Shown one piece after another: positions 63,607 to 64,000 of a stretch of 64,000 bases of DNA. Origin of the DNA: Seohaeicola sp024304985 (GTDB lineage: Bacteria > Pseudomonadota > Alphaproteobacteria > Rhodobacterales > Rhodobacteraceae); contig NZ_JARAMP010000016.1 in NCBI RefSeq assembly GCF_028802875.1, forward strand, positions 1 to 64,000, in the 5' to 3' direction. The position numbers and the translations under genes are program-made. The notes below the pieces were generated by a model. It did no database searches. It saw only the letters and a list, made by a program, of their open reading frames with translations, and was not told where the DNA came from. Each line of letters opens with the position of its first letter. The stretch's first letter is position 1.

Positions 63607-64000
63607 TCACTCGGCCGCCTTCAACTGGAAACCTTTTTCGATCATGTCGGACGGGGCCACCGGATATTCGCCCGAGAAGCAGGCGTCGCAATATTGCGGG
63701 CATTTGGCACTGCGCCCCTGCGCCTCGCCCACGGCACGGTAAAGCCCGTCCAGCGAGATGAACTTGAGGCTGTCCACCGCCAGATGCTCGCGCATCTCCT
63801 CTTCGGTCATGGTCGCCGCCAGCAGCTTGTCGCGCTGCGGGGTGTCCACACCATAGAAGCAAGGCCAGGCCGTGGGCGGAGAGGCGATGCGGAAATGCAC
63901 CTCCTTAGCGCCTGCATCCAGGATCATTTCCTTGATCTTGCGGCTGGTAGTGCCGCGCACCACCGAATCGTCCACCAGGATCACCCGCTTGCCCCGGATC
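63607..64000 (-). CDS. purF: Amidophosphoribosyltransferase, C-terminal part
   Basis: The last 130 or so residues of PurF, the first enzyme of purine synthesis, which makes 5-phosphoribosylamine from PRPP and glutamine. The PRPP-binding motif ILVDDSVVRGTTSRK (just inside the window edge) and the C-terminal AKCPQYCDACFSGEYPV, with its cysteine group, identify it. The N-terminal Ntn glutaminase part lies beyond the window. It is upstream, on the same strand, of the small GspC-like gene with 213 bp between. Confidence 0.93.
   Translation of the reverse strand, partial: IRGKRVILVDDSVVRGTTSRKIKEMILDAGAKEVHFRIASPPTAWPCFYGVDTPQRDKLLAATMTEEEMREHLAVDSLKFISLDGLYRAVGEAQGRSAKCPQYCDACFSGEYPVAPSDMIEKGFQLKAAE

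Overview
This window is GC-rich chromosomal DNA from an alphaproteobacterium, most likely a member of the Rhodobacteraceae/Roseobacteraceae. The case rests on a 14-subunit NADH dehydrogenase (nuo) operon interleaved with small accessory genes, as in the Paracoccus nqo cluster. It is followed by birA, coaX and rnj, and a tatABC block and a surE-pcm-nlpD block are also present. Genes are tightly packed with many 1-4 bp stop/start overlaps. I saw no rRNA, tRNA or CRISPR, and no gene-free stretch over 300 bp.

Layout. (1) 1-4.5 kb: the end of an IS3-family insertion sequence sits inside the Walker A region of a peptide-type ABC transporter ATPase, leaving a pseudogene, then argE and two tandem M20 amidohydrolases. 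(2) 4.5-13.8 kb: waaA and moaA, a lipoprotein, a DNA alkylation repair-like protein with glmS and glmU, a phosphoglycolate phosphatase, a DegT-type aminotransferase and a stand-alone BLUF photosensor. (3) 14.0-23.5 kb: a leucine/isovalerate degradation operon (isovaleryl-CoA dehydrogenase, acyl-CoA ligase, both methylcrotonyl-CoA carboxylase subunits, HMG-CoA lyase, enoyl-CoA hydratase) with embedded ASCH, GST-like and small membrane proteins. (4) 23.8-41.7 kb: nuoA-N with seven accessory genes, including three small lipoproteins and a membrane protein sharing a C-terminal helix-hairpin-helix-like domain with NuoE; then birA, coaX and RNase J to 44.9 kb. (5) 45-47 kb: a TetR repressor divergent from two membrane genes, with three near-identical 16-bp operator-like repeats between them. 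(6) 47-54.3 kb, minus strand: a DEAD-box helicase with a hairpin at its start codon, two related glycosyltransferases, prfC and a Hint-domain protein. (7) 54.5-64 kb: an SDR-like protein lacking the catalytic Tyr/Lys, an ABC ATPase, tatABC with a DUF815-type ATPase, surE-pcm-nlpD, an SDR, a small GspC/PilP-like protein and the 3' end of purF.

Functional links. BirA should biotinylate the methylcrotonyl-CoA carboxylase subunit encoded 20 kb upstream. Leucine breakdown yields reduced ETF, acetoacetate and acetyl-CoA, and NADH from later oxidation feeds Complex I. A short dispersed element with core GTATTTGNNGNAANATGAA occurs six times outside or at the edge of genes, including one inverted pair, and may be a genome-wide family.
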